Source of the DNA: Arthrobacter globiformis
Lineage (GTDB): Bacteria > Actinomycetota > Actinomycetes > Actinomycetales > Micrococcaceae
Length of the DNA: 64,000 nt
NCBI RefSeq assembly: GCF_030815865.1
Contig: NZ_JAUSXI010000001.1
Location: 3,720,001-3,784,000, forward strand
Direction: 5' to 3'
The notes beneath the pieces are model-generated. The model ran no database searches. It saw only the letters and a list, made by a program, of their open reading frames with translations, and was not told where the DNA came from. Within the stretch, counting starts at the first letter, position 1. The number at the start of each line of letters is the position of its first letter. Positions 44,213 through 53,630 of the stretch are shown one piece after another. The position numbers were made by a program, and so were the translations under genes.

Positions 44213-45196
44213 CTATCCCCAGTCCGCCATCTCGCCGGGGACGGCCGCGACGTCAGTTAGGTGTCCGTCGCGAAGGACGGCTATGTTCATCGGGACGCCG
44301 ATCGCCTCGGCGAAGAGGAGTTTCTGCAGGCTCTCGGCATTGCTGACGGCGCGGGAGCCTACCCGCAGCAGCACATCGCCGGTCTTTAGACCTGCCTGCT
44401 CCGCCGGGGAACCGGAGAGCACCTCCACGACGCGCAGCCCCTCCCGCTGGCCGGTGCGGACCACTTCGCTGGCGCCCAGGCGGATCGGGGTGCTGACCAC
44501 GCCGAGATAGGCGCGCCGGACCCGGCCGTCCGACAGAAGCGCGGAAATGATCCGGCGCGACGTGCTGTTGACAGGAACAGCCAGCCCAAGCCCGGCACCG
44601 GCCACCGCAGTGTTGATTCCTACGATCCGGCTTCGTGAGTCGGCCAGTGCCCCACCGGAACTGCCGGCATTCAGGGCGGCATCGGTCTGTATGACATCCT
44701 CTATGACCCTGCGGTTGCGTCCGGCCCAGACAGGGATGGCGCGTCCCAGTCCGCTGACCACACCTGCCGTCACCGAGCCCGAGAGCCCCAGCGGGTTTCC
44801 GACGGCAATCACCAACTGTCCCACTTGCAGTGACTCGGCGTCCCCGAACTCCGCAGGAGCGACGCGCGGGGCGCGGCCCCGGACCACTGCAAGATCGGAC
44901 AACGGATCCGCGCCCACCACCTCAAGGTCCGTGCCGGAGCCGTCAGCGAAGACGGCGCGGCCCTTCTGGGTGCCGGCCACCACGTGGGCGTTGGTCAGCA
45001 GGTAGCCGTCCTCGGTGAACAGGACGGCGGATCCGGCGCCGACCCGGAACCGTCCGTTGCGGCGGCTCCCCGTCATCTCGATGGCGGCCACATGGGGCGT
45101 GACGGTCCTGGCCACCCTGATGACCGTCTCCGAATAGGAGTCGAGGGCCGCGCCGTCGTCGGCGGGACCCGGTTCGTTCGCAGCCGCCGTGGACAT
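44213..45196 (-). CDS. HtrA-like S1C serine protease with PDZ domain, no membrane anchor
   Basis: This 327-residue trypsin-fold protease has the triad in LLTNAHVVAG (His), DPLSDLAVVRG (Asp) and AALNAGSSGGALADS (Ser). A PDZ domain (about 230-320; SPAEQAGLKTGDVLLRVGSRAV) follows. Unlike typical HtrA/DegP, it has no signal peptide or N-terminal membrane segment (MSTAAANEPGPADDGAALD). It may be cytoplasmic or exported another way. Its gene is transcribed away from a tmRNA terminator and lies alone. Confidence 0.88.
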   Translation of the reverse strand: MSTAAANEPGPADDGAALDSYSETVIRVARTVTPHVAAIEMTGSRRNGRFRVGAGSAVLFTEDGYLLTNAHVVAGTQKGRAVFADGSGTDLEVVGADPLSDLAVVRGRAPRVAPAEFGDAESLQVGQLVIAVGNPLGLSGSVTAGVVSGLGRAIPVWAGRNRRVIEDVIQTDAALNAGSSGGALADSRSRIVGINTAVAGAGLGLAVPVNSTSRRIISALLSDGRVRRAYLGVVSTPIRLGASEVVRTGQREGLRVVEVLSGSPAEQAGLKTGDVLLRVGSRAVSNAESLQKLLFAEAIGVPMNIAVLRDGHLTDVAAVPGEMADWG

Positions 45197-45321
45197 GGCA
45201 TGCCTCCCTGCCGTTGGTATCGAATCGCTGGATTCGTGATACCTGTCACAACCCCACCGGCAGGGCGGGTAGTCCCGTACCGGCTACGCCGTGGGTGAAC
45301 GGCGGCAACGGGCTTAAACAA

Positions 45322-45351
45322 GGAATGCCCGGACCGAGGTCCGGGCATTCC
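45322..45351 (-). terminator. Terminator of tmRNA
   Basis: GGAATGCCCGGACC and GGTCCGGGCATTCC form a stem of up to 14 bp. On the minus strand it is followed by TTGTTTAA. It lies 20 bp past the tmRNA 3' end and before the S1C protease gene. Confidence 0.75.
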
Positions 45352-45370
45352 CCGTTAGGTAACGGGATTT

Positions 45371-45738
45371 AGTGGAGATGGGGGGAATTGAACCCCCGTC
45401 CGATGTCGTGTTGTCAGGGCTTCTCCGGGCGCAGTTTGCGTCGGATTTTCTCGGCCCCAGCCATGCTGCAAACAGCTGGCTGATCCGGGCCCAGTCATCT
45501 AAGAGTCCCGCTTACCCCGGTGACGAAGGTAAGCAGCAGTGGCTATCTAAATGACGCCAGGATCCGGGGCGATAGCAGCCTCGGGCTGACGGACTGTCTT
45601 ACTGCTTAGGCAGCAAGAGCGAAGTCAGTGCGCTTAGAATTGGCACTTATTGGTTTGCAGACAGCGTTTACGAGATAATTCTGCATCCTCGGCCCGCTTC
45701 ACCTGTCGCGACTAACATCGTCGAAACCGATCATCCCC
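45371..45738 (-). ncRNA. ssrA: tmRNA (ssrA)
   Basis: The RNA rescues stalled ribosomes with SmpB. Its 5' end GGGGATGATC pairs with the 3' end CATCTCC, the tRNA-like acceptor (one G-T), with T arm GGTTCAATTCC. CCA is not encoded. The mRNA-like part has the tag reading ANSKRTDFALAA then TAA (45644-45606), with the alanine resume codon GCC. Multiple pseudoknot-forming segments occupy the centre. smpB lies just upstream on the same strand, 121 bp away. Confidence 0.97.
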
Positions 45739-45859
45739 GTATTTTGTTACCAAACCGGCTGGGCGCAGGTTCTGGACCAGATCCCTGCCGGACTACCAAT
45801 CATAACGCATCAGGGCAGCCATTCATTCCTGGTTGTTCACCGCGTGTCGTCGTGCCGCC

Positions 45860-46330
45860 TCAGCGCCGATTGCGTTCCCGCATGACGCGGAGGGCCTCGC
45901 GCTTGTCCTGCTGCTCGCGCAAAGTCTGGCGCTTGTCGTAATCCTTCTTACCCCGCGCGATGCCGATTTCCACCTTGGCGCGGCCGTCCACGAAGTACAG
46001 CTGCAGGGGCACAATGGTGAAGCCGGATTCGCGGATCTTGTGCGAGATCTTGATGAGTTCCTCGCGGTGCAGCAGGAGTTTCCGCCGCCGGCGCGCTGCA
46101 TGGTTGGTCCAGCTTCCCTGGTTGTACTCAGGGATGTGGATGCCCTCCATCCAGAGCTCGTCGTTATAGAACGTGCAGAACCCGTCAACCATGGAAGCAT
46201 GGCCTTCGCGGAGGGACTTCACCTCCGTCCCCATGAGAGCGATGCCGGCCTCGTAGGTGTCCATGACGTGGTAGTCGTGCCGGGCCTTCCGGTTGGTGGC
46301 CACGACTTTTCGGCCACTTTCTTTGGGCAC
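45860..46330 (-). CDS. smpB: SsrA-binding protein SmpB
   Basis: This 156-residue RNA-binding partner of tmRNA begins MPKESGRKVVATNRKARHDY and has TYEAGIALMGTEVKSLREGHASM, an oligonucleotide-binding beta-barrel with YNQGSWTNHAARRRRKLLLH. It ends with a basic Lys/Arg C-terminal tail (DYDKRQTLREQQDKREALRVMRERNRR) that enters the ribosome. The GTG start at 46330 gives the family length. It lies between the M23 peptidase and tmRNA in the same direction. Confidence 0.97.
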   Translation of the reverse strand: MPKESGRKVVATNRKARHDYHVMDTYEAGIALMGTEVKSLREGHASMVDGFCTFYNDELWMEGIHIPEYNQGSWTNHAARRRRKLLLHREELIKISHKIRESGFTIVPLQLYFVDGRAKVEIGIARGKKDYDKRQTLREQQDKREALRVMRERNRR

Positions 46331-46446
46331 GGTTCAACTCCTCAGTTCTCGGTACTGGCTGTCCCGGCGGCACCGGAACAAAGTCTTACTATTCTACGGC
46401 AGGTGCACCGGCGGGCCCGCGCCGTCAGGCTGCGGCTGCCCCCTGG

Positions 46447-47832
46447 TCAGAGCAGGCGCATCGGGTCAACAGCCTCGCCGTTCAGCCAGGTCTCAAAGTG
46501 TGAGTGGCAGCCGGTGGAGTTTCCTGTGGTGCCCGAGTATGCGATGAGCTGGCCCTGGCTAACCTGCTGTCCGGGCGAAACCACCACGCTGGTGTTGTGG
46601 TAGTAGATCGTAGTCAGCGAATTGCCCTGGACCACGCCGTGCGAGATCTTGACGTTGTTTCCGCCGCCGTCGTCCGCCCAGCCAGCTGAGAAAACTTCGC
46701 CGGCTGCCGCCGCGTACACCGGGGTGCCGCAAGCGGCACCGAAGTCAATGCCCGTGTGCATGTAGCCGCCGGCGCCGTAGAAATCGATGGTTCCGGGCGG
46801 CGTCGCCCGCCATCCAAAACCGGAAGTGATGGGTACGCTGCCGGGGAACGGGTGGCGGAGGCCAAAGGCCGACGGCGGGCCGGTCACCGGGACGAAGGGC
46901 TTCGGTTCCTCACCCTTTGCCTTAGCCGCGGCGGCGGCAGCAGCAGCGATCCGCCTCTGCTCAGCCAGCCACGCCTCCCGCAGCTTGCGGTCACGCTCGA
47001 CGATTTCGGCCGCGACGGCGTCCTGGCGCGCCTTGACGGCTGCCAATTTCTTCTGGATTCCCGGCTTGGCGGCCTCGAGTTCATTATTGAGGCGGGTGGT
47101 GTCGGCGATGAGCTTGTCCACCTTGGCCTTCTTGGCGGCGGCCTCGTCGCGGGCGGCCTTCTCTTTGGCAAGCGCCGCGTCGGCCTTGGCCTTGAGGTCC
47201 TTGATCTCAGCTTCGACTGCCTGCAGGCGTGCCTGGGAGTTGACGTTGGTGGCGTTCTGCTGCGTGAGCTTATCCATTGCGGAGTTCTGGCTGCGCAATG
47301 CCTGGTCGGCCATGTCCATCGTGTCAGTGAGGCTGCCCGTGTTGTTGGAACCGAAAAACAGGGTGAGGTCTGACGGCACGCCGCCGGACTTGTACGCCTG
47401 GGTCGCGATCTGGCCGATCAGCTTCTTCGTGCTGGCGATCTTCTGCTTGTCCGCATCCAGCTGCTGGGTGATTTTTGCCTTGTTCTGCTGGGCCAGATCC
47501 ACCCTGGCAGCGAGGGCCTCGACTTCCTTGACGGCACTCGCCACCCGGCCCTGGGCCTCGAGCAGCGCCTGCTGCGCGGCCGGAAGCTGTCCCCGGTAGA
47601 TCACCAGGTCGCCGACAGCTTTGGAAATTTTTGCGTCGACGAATTCGAGCGACTGCTGGACCCGGGCGGCTTCGGCCTTGAGGGCGGCCTGCTGGTCTTC
47701 AAGGTCGTCTGCGAAGGCGGCGGGAGCCGACGCCCCCAGGCTAGCGGCCAGCACCAGTGCCACGGCGGCACTGAGAACTCTGCGCTGGCGCCCGCCTGGG
47801 CTTCTTCGCGCCGGCCTGCCGGAACTGGTCAT
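46447..47832 (-). CDS. Secreted M23 peptidase with coiled coil (EnvC/NlpD-like, FtsEX partner)
   Basis: This 461-residue protein has a signal peptide ending APAAFADD and a long coiled coil (about 40-265, with heptad-like Ala/Glu/Lys/Gln runs). A C-terminal M23 zinc endopeptidase (about 330-455) has MHTGIDFGAACG and GCHSHFETW, the metal ligands. It cleaves peptidoglycan cross-links. The location directly after ftsX suggests it is the coiled-coil partner activated by FtsEX, as EnvC is in E. coli. I choose ATG 47832 because GAAGGA lies six bases before it; the frame also offers 47838 and 47853. Confidence 0.88.
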   Translation of the reverse strand: MTSSGRPARRSPGGRQRRVLSAAVALVLAASLGASAPAAFADDLEDQQAALKAEAARVQQSLEFVDAKISKAVGDLVIYRGQLPAAQQALLEAQGRVASAVKEVEALAARVDLAQQNKAKITQQLDADKQKIASTKKLIGQIATQAYKSGGVPSDLTLFFGSNNTGSLTDTMDMADQALRSQNSAMDKLTQQNATNVNSQARLQAVEAEIKDLKAKADAALAKEKAARDEAAAKKAKVDKLIADTTRLNNELEAAKPGIQKKLAAVKARQDAVAAEIVERDRKLREAWLAEQRRIAAAAAAAAKAKGEEPKPFVPVTGPPSAFGLRHPFPGSVPITSGFGWRATPPGTIDFYGAGGYMHTGIDFGAACGTPVYAAAAGEVFSAGWADDGGGNNVKISHGVVQGNSLTTIYYHNTSVVVSPGQQVSQGQLIAYSGTTGNSTGCHSHFETWLNGEAVDPMRLL

Positions 47833-47856
47833 GGGCATTCCTTCGATGAGCATGGC

Positions 47857-48771
47857 CTACACCCTCAAGTATCGGCGGAGTGTGAGCAGAGATGAAGTGC
47901 CCGCCAGAACAACACCCAGCCCGACGAGCGCCGGGGCAAGGAGCAGTGTCTGCGCCGGCGAGATGAACGCCGTATCCGGATACTGCTTGGACAGGTATTC
48001 GCCCAGGAAGAAGTGGGCCACGGCCCACAGTGTTCCAGACGCGAGGGCGGCGCCGATCACCGCGGCAATCACGCCCTCCAGGATGAAGGGCAGCTGGATC
48101 ACTATCTTTGACGCTCCCACGAGGCGCATGATGCCGGTCTCCCGCCGCCGGCTGAACGCCGAGAGCCGGATTGTGGTGGCGATGAGCAGGATGGCGCACA
48201 CCGTCATCACACCGGCGATAATCACTGCCACGAGCGACGCCGCGTTCATCACGGAGAAGAGCCGCTCCAGGACCTGCCGCTGGTCGATCACAGTTTCAAC
48301 GCCCGGCTGTGAGGAGAACGTCTCGCTGATGATCTGGTACTTTTCCGGGTCCTTCATGTTGATCCGGAAGGAGGCGGGAAGCTGGTCCGGCGTGACCGAA
48401 TCCACGATCGGAGAGTTCGAGAACTGCTCCTTGAAGTGCTTGTAGGCGTCGTCCGTGGATTCGAACTGGAAGTCGTTGACGTACTGGGCCACCGCTGGCG
48501 ATTCCAGCAGCGTCCGCAGGTTGTCCTGCTGTTCGGCCGTCACCGGTCCCGAGGCGCAGCCGGCCGCCGTCGACCCTTCGCCGCACAGGAAGATGGCCAC
48601 CTGGACCTTGTCGTACCAGTAGCCCTTCATCTGGTTGATCTGGAGCTGGAGCATCCCGGCGGCGCCCACGAAGGTCAGGGACACGAAGGTCACCAGGATG
48701 ACGGAGACGACCATCGACAGGTTGCGCCGCAGGCCGCCGCCGATCTCACCGAGGATGAACTGGAGCCTCAC
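47857..48771 (-). CDS. ftsX: Cell-division permease FtsX
   Basis: This 304-residue four-helix membrane protein has an N-terminal helix ([18 protein letters not shown]) and an extracellular domain (about 50-180) with two cysteines in [13 protein letters not shown]. Three C-terminal helices follow, including [26 protein letters not shown], the FtsX signature. With FtsE it controls peptidoglycan hydrolases at the septum. The ATG overlaps ftsE by four bases, and the M23 gene follows. Confidence 0.95.
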   Translation of the reverse strand: MRLQFILGEIGGGLRRNLSMVVSVILVTFVSLTFVGAAGMLQLQINQMKGYWYDKVQVAIFLCGEGSTAAGCASGPVTAEQQDNLRTLLESPAVAQYVNDFQFESTDDAYKHFKEQFSNSPIVDSVTPDQLPASFRINMKDPEKYQIISETFSSQPGVETVIDQRQVLERLFSVMNAASLVAVIIAGVMTVCAILLIATTIRLSAFSRRRETGIMRLVGASKIVIQLPFILEGVIAAVIGAALASGTLWAVAHFFLGEYLSKQYPDTAFISPAQTLLLAPALVGLGVVLAGTSSLLTLRRYLRV

Positions 48772-49577
48772 AGCCGGCCCTCCCCTGCCTGCTCGCGCGC
48801 TGCCTGTTCGCCGGCAGCCTGGCGGCCGGAGTCCGCGGCCTCATCGCGTCCGCTGGCATCCTTGAGCCTTCGGGACTGACCGACCACAGGCAGCATCGAC
48901 GTGTAGAGGGCCCGGGCTTCGTCGCGGATTACTTTGCCGTTCTTGAGCTCCACGACGCGCTTGCGCATCTCATTCACGATGTCGTCGTCGTGGGTGGCCA
49001 TGACCACGGTGGTGCCGTTCTGGTTGATTTTGTCCAGGACGCCCATGATTCCCATGGACGTGGTGGGGTCCAGGTTGCCGGTGGGCTCGTCGGCCAGCAG
49101 GATGCCGGGGCGGTTGACAACGGCGCGGGCAATGGCCACGCGCTGCTGCTCACCGCCGGAGAGCTCGTGGGGCATGCGTTTCTCTTTGCCCTCCAGACCC
49201 ACGGTCTTGAGCACCTCGGGGACGGTGTCGCGGATGACGCTGCGGCTCTTGCCGATGACCTGCATGGCAAAGGCGACGTTGGCGAAGACGTTCTTCTGCG
49301 GCAACAGGCGGAAGTCCTGGAACACCACGCCGATGCCGCGGCGCAGGCGGGGCACGCGCCAGCTAGAGATGTTGGCGACGTTCTGCCCGGCGACGTAGAC
49401 CATGCCGGAGGTGGCGCGGTCTTCCTTGAGGACCAGGCGCAGGAACGTGGACTTGCCGGATCCCGACGCGCCGACGAGGAAGGCGAATTCACCACGGTCA
49501 ATTTCAAGGCTGACAGAATCCAGGGCGGGCCTGGCCTTCTGGTCGTAGACCTTGGTGACATTTTCGAAACGGATCAT
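48768..49577 (-). CDS. ftsE: Cell-division ATP-binding protein FtsE, with C-terminal extension
   Basis: This 269-residue ABC ATPase has Walker [10 protein letters not shown], signature [15 protein letters not shown], Walker [13 protein letters not shown] and a H-loop [11 protein letters not shown]. The core ends about residue 225; a tail of about 40 residues rich in Ala, Gln, Glu and Arg ([21 protein letters not shown]) is longer than the usual ~230-residue FtsE. It is the first gene of ftsE-ftsX-M23. Confidence 0.95.
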   Translation of the reverse strand: MIRFENVTKVYDQKARPALDSVSLEIDRGEFAFLVGASGSGKSTFLRLVLKEDRATSGMVYVAGQNVANISSWRVPRLRRGIGVVFQDFRLLPQKNVFANVAFAMQVIGKSRSVIRDTVPEVLKTVGLEGKEKRMPHELSGGEQQRVAIARAVVNRPGILLADEPTGNLDPTTSMGIMGVLDKINQNGTTVVMATHDDDIVNEMRKRVVELKNGKVIRDEARALYTSMLPVVGQSRRLKDASGRDEAADSGRQAAGEQAAREQAGEGRL

Positions 49578-49752
49578 GACCCTAAGACCCTGCAGGACAC
49601 GGCTTTATGGGCAGGGTCTGCAACCGGTGCGGGGGCTTTCGCTAGGGGGAAGTAGGGCTCCGGCCTCTCGACTATACGCACGCACTGCCATGCTCAGGCG
49701 GGAGTCGGAGGGGCGTGTCGCGGGATTTGGTCCCTTGCCCGGGCGGGTGCGT

Positions 49753-50868
49753 CTAGCGTTCGGCGTTGCGGTTGTCCGTGCGCCAGCGGATCCCGGCTTC
49801 GATGAAGTCGTCAATGGCCCCGTCCAGCACGGCGGAGGTGTTTCCCACCTCGTGTTCGGTGCGGAGGTCCTTGACCATCTGGTACGGGTTCAGCACGTAG
49901 GAGCGCATCTGGTCGCCCCAGGAAGCCTTGACGTCCCCGGCGAAGGCCTTCTTCTCCGCGTCCTCCTGCTCCTTCTTGAGCAGCAGGAGCCTCGACTGGA
50001 GCACCCTCATCGCGGCGGCGCGGTTCTGCAGCTGCGACTTCTCGTTCTGCATGGACACCACCGTGCCCGTGGGGATGTGGGTCAGGCGGACGGCGGAGTC
50101 GGTGGTGTTAACCGACTGGCCGCCGGGGCCGGACGAGCGGAAGACGTCCACGCGGATTTCGTTGTCCGGGATGTCAATGGAGTCTGTCTGTTCGATGAGG
50201 GGAATGACTTCCACGGCAGCGAAGGAGGTCTGCCGGCGCCCCTGGTTGTCGAACGGGCTGATCCTGACCAGCCGGTGTGTTCCCGCCTCGACGCTCAGCG
50301 TGCCAAACGCGTACGGCGCGTTGACCTCGAAGGTGGCGGACTTGAGGCCCGCCTCCTCCGCGTAGGAGGTGTCCATTACGGTGGTGGGGTAGCCATGGCG
50401 CTCTGCCCACCGGAGATACATGCGCAGCAGCATCTCAGCGAAGTCCGCGGCATCGACGCCGCCGGCACCGGAGCGGATAGTGACCACGGCCTCGCGCTCG
50501 TCGTACTCGCCGGAGAGCAGGGTGACGACCTCGAGGTCCTTCAGCGACTTGCGGATAGACTCAAGCTCCGTCTCAGCCTCCCCCATGGAGTCGGCGTCGT
50601 CCTCGTCCTGGCCGAGTTCCACCAGCACCTCAAGGTCGTCGATGCGGGAAACCAGCGTGTTCAGCCGCTGCAGCTCCGATTGGCGGTGCGACAGCCGCGA
50701 GGTAATAACCTGGGCGGCCGCGGGGTCATCCCACAGGTCGGGCTCGCCGGCCCGCTCGCTTAGTTCTGCGATCTCTTCCTTGAGCGCCTCGACATCGGTG
50801 ACCTTTTCGATGGAGGTATAGGTGCCGCGCAGCGCGCGGATTTCTGCAGCAAAATCAATTTGAGCCAT
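49753..50868 (-). CDS. prfB: Peptide chain release factor 2
   Basis: This 371-residue class I release factor ends translation at UGA and UAA. It has the GGQ motif [15 protein letters not shown] and the RF2 tripeptide SPF in [12 protein letters not shown]. The reading frame is continuous; no in-frame UGA frameshift near codon 25 is present, unlike E. coli. A gap of about 175 bp separates it from ftsE. The tad cluster gene upstream overlaps its start region. Confidence 0.97.
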   Translation of the reverse strand: MAQIDFAAEIRALRGTYTSIEKVTDVEALKEEIAELSERAGEPDLWDDPAAAQVITSRLSHRQSELQRLNTLVSRIDDLEVLVELGQDEDDADSMGEAETELESIRKSLKDLEVVTLLSGEYDEREAVVTIRSGAGGVDAADFAEMLLRMYLRWAERHGYPTTVMDTSYAEEAGLKSATFEVNAPYAFGTLSVEAGTHRLVRISPFDNQGRRQTSFAAVEVIPLIEQTDSIDIPDNEIRVDVFRSSGPGGQSVNTTDSAVRLTHIPTGTVVSMQNEKSQLQNRAAAMRVLQSRLLLLKKEQEDAEKKAFAGDVKASWGDQMRSYVLNPYQMVKDLRTEHEVGNTSAVLDGAIDDFIEAGIRWRTDNRNAER

Positions 50869-51412
50869 GGTTGTTTAAGCGTACGCTATCCGCCCTGAGC
50901 GGCCGGACGTTGGGACCGGCGGCTTGGGCTACCGGGTCAGCCGCGAACGTGCGGTGGACGTGGCGGCAATGGTTATGCCATCCGGGATGAGGAAGTTGAC
51001 CACCGGGCGGGTGCACGGTGGCGCTGAGGACCACGACGGAGGTGGAACCGTCCGGCGTCCCTGTTCCGGCTGCGACGGCCAGTCCGTCAACGCGCCCGAA
51101 GGCGCCGTTGCGGCTGAGATAGTCGGCGGCGACTGTCCGGACTCTGTCACCGTTCAGCAGTGCCGACGGGGTGCCGGTGGCCGTTTCGACCTGGCCAAGT
51201 GTGTAGGAGTCGGCGGCGGCCACAGAGGCGCCGTCCGCGAGCGACAGGAGTTTCTTGTGCTCGATGTAAAGGCTGGACGCGGCCATGACCACGGTGCTGA
51301 CCAGCAGGGCCAGCATGACGAACCCGATGATGAGGAGTGTCATTTGCCCGTCCTCATCGCGACTGGTTCGCGGTGGCGCGGCGAAGGTGGGGCTGGCTGC
51401 AGGGGGCGTCAA
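50855..51412 (-). CDS. Rv3654c-like TadE-family protein, probably frameshifted
   Basis: The N-terminal part has an inner-membrane helix [19 protein letters not shown] followed by [14 protein letters not shown], the TadE/TadG pseudopilin-like pattern, and runs to [13 protein letters not shown]. After that the frame reads a Gly/His/Pro-rich tail into the prfB start. The +1-shifted frame gives a normal family end, VVNFLIPDG...[12 protein letters not shown], stopping at 50929. One extra C in the CCGCCC run (about 51004-51010) explains both, so either a sequencing error or a real frameshift is present. It is the last gene of the tad run. Confidence 0.65.
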   Translation of the reverse strand: MTPPAASPTFAAPPRTSRDEDGQMTLLIIGFVMLALLVSTVVMAASSLYIEHKKLLSLADGASVAAADSYTLGQVETATGTPSALLNGDRVRTVAADYLSRNGAFGRVDGLAVAAGTGTPDGSTSVVVLSATVHPPGGQLPHPGWHNHCRHVHRTFAADPVAQAAGPNVRPLRADSVRLNNHGSN

Positions 51413-51984
51413 CGGAACCTGCCCACAACCTGGGTAGCCGAAGCGCTGAGCTGGCCGGCGTCGAGGCGCAGTGCCTCCCCGAAGGGGACGAAAGGCAGCG
51501 GCACGGTGAGCCGGACGGTGACGGTGACCGCCGAGCCCGCCGCGGTGCAGTCGCCGCCGGAGTCACAGTGGATCTCGACGTTGGCGTTCCCGGCGGTATG
51601 GCCGTAGTCAGCAAGGGCCACCAGGGTGGCCTGCTCTGCCGCCGCCCGGCCCGACGGTGCATCGGGCTGGGCCACGAAGACCTTGGCCGCCTGGTCCGCT
51701 GCGCCCACCACGGCGAACGAGCCACCCTGAATTTGGCCAACCGTGATGATGAAGTAGACCACGGGGACCATGAGGAGCAGTCCAAGGAACGTGAACTCCA
51801 CGACTGCACTCCCCCGCTGCCCCTCGTCGCCCCCTGCGTTCCCGGGGGCAAGGGTGCCCTGGGCGCAGAGGCTGCCACGGGGGCCCGGAGTACCGCAAGG
51901 CCCGAGGCACAGAGCCTCCCGGAACCTGTCCGCAACGTGCTTGGTGGAGTCCCCCCGCCTGCGGTCAGCCGGTGATCGCGGCAT
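51409..51984 (-). CDS. TadE-like pilus assembly protein (Rv3655c-type)
   Basis: This 191-residue protein has RGSAVVEFTFLGLLLMVPVVYFIITVG, the TadE transmembrane signature, near residue 57-84, followed by an extracellular domain with a CDSGGDC disulfide candidate. The N-terminal ~55 residues before the helix are Arg/Gly/Pro-rich and may be overstated if a later start is used. It overlaps both neighbours and belongs to the tad/Flp operon. Confidence 0.75.
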   Translation of the reverse strand: MPRSPADRRRGDSTKHVADRFREALCLGPCGTPGPRGSLCAQGTLAPGNAGGDEGQRGSAVVEFTFLGLLLMVPVVYFIITVGQIQGGSFAVVGAADQAAKVFVAQPDAPSGRAAAEQATLVALADYGHTAGNANVEIHCDSGGDCTAAGSAVTVTVRLTVPLPFVPFGEALRLDAGQLSASATQVVGRFR

Positions 51985-52360
51985 GGCCGGTGACCTCCAG
52001 CCCTCCGCGCGGACCGATCAGACCGATGACCGGCAGTGGGGCCCTAACGGTCACCTCCAGTGTCCGCAGCCCTTGGAAGACGACTTCACGTGTTTCAATG
52101 TCGCGGGCAAAGTCGGCATTGAGCGCCGTGCCGATGAGCTCGCCGGTACGGTGCCGGGCGTCGTCCGCGCTGCGGTCGGCCAAGGTTCCGTGCCGGGCGC
52201 CGGACGCCGCAGCGTCGATGAGTGTGTTGCGGACGTGCAGGATGAGCGCGAGCTGAATGATGGAGACAAAAAACATGGTCAGCAGGGCGCCCACGAGCAC
52301 AAAGTCGACAACAGCAGCACCGCTTTCACGTCCGGAAGTGGCCGCACCGGTTCCGTTCAT
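51965..52360 (-). CDS. TadE-like pseudopilin
   Basis: This 131-residue protein has GAAVVDFVLVGALLTMFFVSIIQ, a TadE helix, and an extracellular part with LHVRNTLIDAAASGARHG, typical of this family. The glutamate of the classic VEF motif is Asp here (VDF). It follows the Flp-like gene by three bases and overlaps the next TadE-like gene by 20 bases. Confidence 0.85.
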   Translation of the reverse strand: MNGTGAATSGRESGAAVVDFVLVGALLTMFFVSIIQLALILHVRNTLIDAAASGARHGTLADRSADDARHRTGELIGTALNADFARDIETREVVFQGLRTLEVTVRAPLPVIGLIGPRGGLEVTGHAAITG

Positions 52361-52363
52361 GGG

Positions 52364-52612
52364 CTACTTTCCGACCGTGTCCATCGCCTGGTTGAACATG
52401 GCTTCCAGGGCCGGGCCGGCCACGGCCAGCAGCGCGGCAACAAGGACCGCCGACATCAGGGTGATCATGACCCAGCCCGGCACATCCCCGCGTTCAGCAT
52501 GGTCCGCGAAGGCCGCTGTCTTCCGGGGGCGCGGGACCGCAGTCAAGGAGTGGCTGATCAGCGCCGCCACTGCGGCGACAAGTGCAAGTCCGTGCCTGGC
52601 CATGAATGTCAT
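52364..52612 (-). CDS. DUF4244/Flp-like pilin (Rv3656c-type)
   Basis: This 82-residue protein has two hydrophobic stretches; the second, GDVPGWVMITLMSAVLVAALLAVAGPAL followed by EAMFNQAMDTVGK, resembles the short Flp/DUF4244 pilins of actinobacterial tad loci. The GDVPG before the helix could be the processing site. The ATG at 52612 has GGGAAG upstream. Whether it forms a real pilus is not known. Confidence 0.75.
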   Translation of the reverse strand: MTFMARHGLALVAAVAALISHSLTAVPRPRKTAAFADHAERGDVPGWVMITLMSAVLVAALLAVAGPALEAMFNQAMDTVGK

Positions 52613-52688
52613 GTGCTTCCCTTTTCTCGGAGTTGTTTGTTTGTTTGTTGGATGTAGCCACAGCCGGCGGTTGCCGGAGCAGGCGGCG

Positions 52689-53630
52689 TCAAAAATTCAG
52701 GCTGAGTGCCGCTATTCCGGGGAACACGGCAAACACCACGGTCAGGGGCAGCACCCCGAAGACAAGCGGCACCATCATCGCGATCTCCTTCTTGCCGGCG
52801 GACTCCATCAGCTCACGCTTGGCCGTGTCGCGGACGTCCTGGGCCTGGGCCCTAAGGACTTCGGCCAGTGGCGTCCCGCGTTCCACCGCCACGATGATGC
52901 CGTCAACAAAGCGGATGAGCGGCCCCAGATCCGTGCGTGCAGAAAACTCCTGAAGCGCTTCCACCAGGGGCTTGCCCGCACGGGTTTCGGCCAAGACCCG
53001 GCTAAATTCCTTGGAGAGCTCGCCCCGGGCGGTCCTGCACACGCGGTCGAGGGCACCGGTGGCGCTCTCCCCGGCGCCCACCGCGAGCGCAATCATTTCC
53101 GCCAGACTGGGGAATTCTGCCAGCATCCGTTCCTCCCGCCGTTTGATCTGCACCCCCAGCCAGTAATCCCTGAAGAGGAATCCGCCGATCGCGCTACCGA
53201 CGGAGATTGCCACGGCCAGGACGGGGCTGAATCTCCCGGCGAGCGCTGCCAGCACAATCACGCTGACAGCTGCAATGAATGTGCAGAGCCCCCAGAACAG
53301 CTGCTGGGCCCGGAAGTCCAGCGGCGACTTGTCGATGCGTGCTTGCGCAAGCCTGCGGCTGAGGGCTGCGGAGCCAAGATTGAATCTGGCCAGTTTGGCT
53401 GTGGCTTCCCTGATCAGCGGGCGGAGTATGTGTTCTAGGGGACCAAACGGAGTGAGGACGTGTTCCTCCGCCCGCAGGAGCCTGGATTCGAGGTTTTGGG
53501 ATCTGAGCTGCGGTTCGATCCGTTCCACGAAACTGATTGACCGCATGAATGGGAGCCTGACAAGGAGGAGCCACAGACCGGCACCCAGGAATGCGCCGCA
53601 GACGATCGCAGCCGCTGGAACGGCGGTCAT
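52689..53630 (-). CDS. tadC: Tad type II secretion system F-domain protein TadC
   Basis: This 313-residue inner-membrane protein starts MTAVPAAAIVC and has the T2SSF layout: a cytoplasmic four-helix domain (about 130-260, with LAEFPSLAEMIALAVGAGESATGALDRV) between membrane segments. It is paired with tadB by an ATGA overlap. The pair forms the platform of a Flp-type pilus or secretion machine. The longer open frame upstream is a shadow. Confidence 0.9.
   Translation of the reverse strand: MTAVPAAAIVCGAFLGAGLWLLLVRLPFMRSISFVERIEPQLRSQNLESRLLRAEEHVLTPFGPLEHILRPLIREATAKLARFNLGSAALSRRLAQARIDKSPLDFRAQQLFWGLCTFIAAVSVIVLAALAGRFSPVLAVAISVGSAIGGFLFRDYWLGVQIKRREERMLAEFPSLAEMIALAVGAGESATGALDRVCRTARGELSKEFSRVLAETRAGKPLVEALQEFSARTDLGPLIRFVDGIIVAVERGTPLAEVLRAQAQDVRDTAKRELMESAGKKEIAMMVPLVFGVLPLTVVFAVFPGIAALSLNF

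Noticed and set aside
46190..46330. Separate promoter-like signals before smpB
   Set aside because: No pair of hexamers with acceptable spacing could be identified in the GC-rich sequence.
49578..49752. Possible small RNA or riboswitch between prfB and ftsE
   Set aside because: Only short GC-rich inverted repeats are present and no known motif or convincing structure was found.
49753..50868. Programmed +1 frameshift in prfB
   Set aside because: The frame is continuous from the ATG through the GGQ motif with no in-frame UGA near codon 25.
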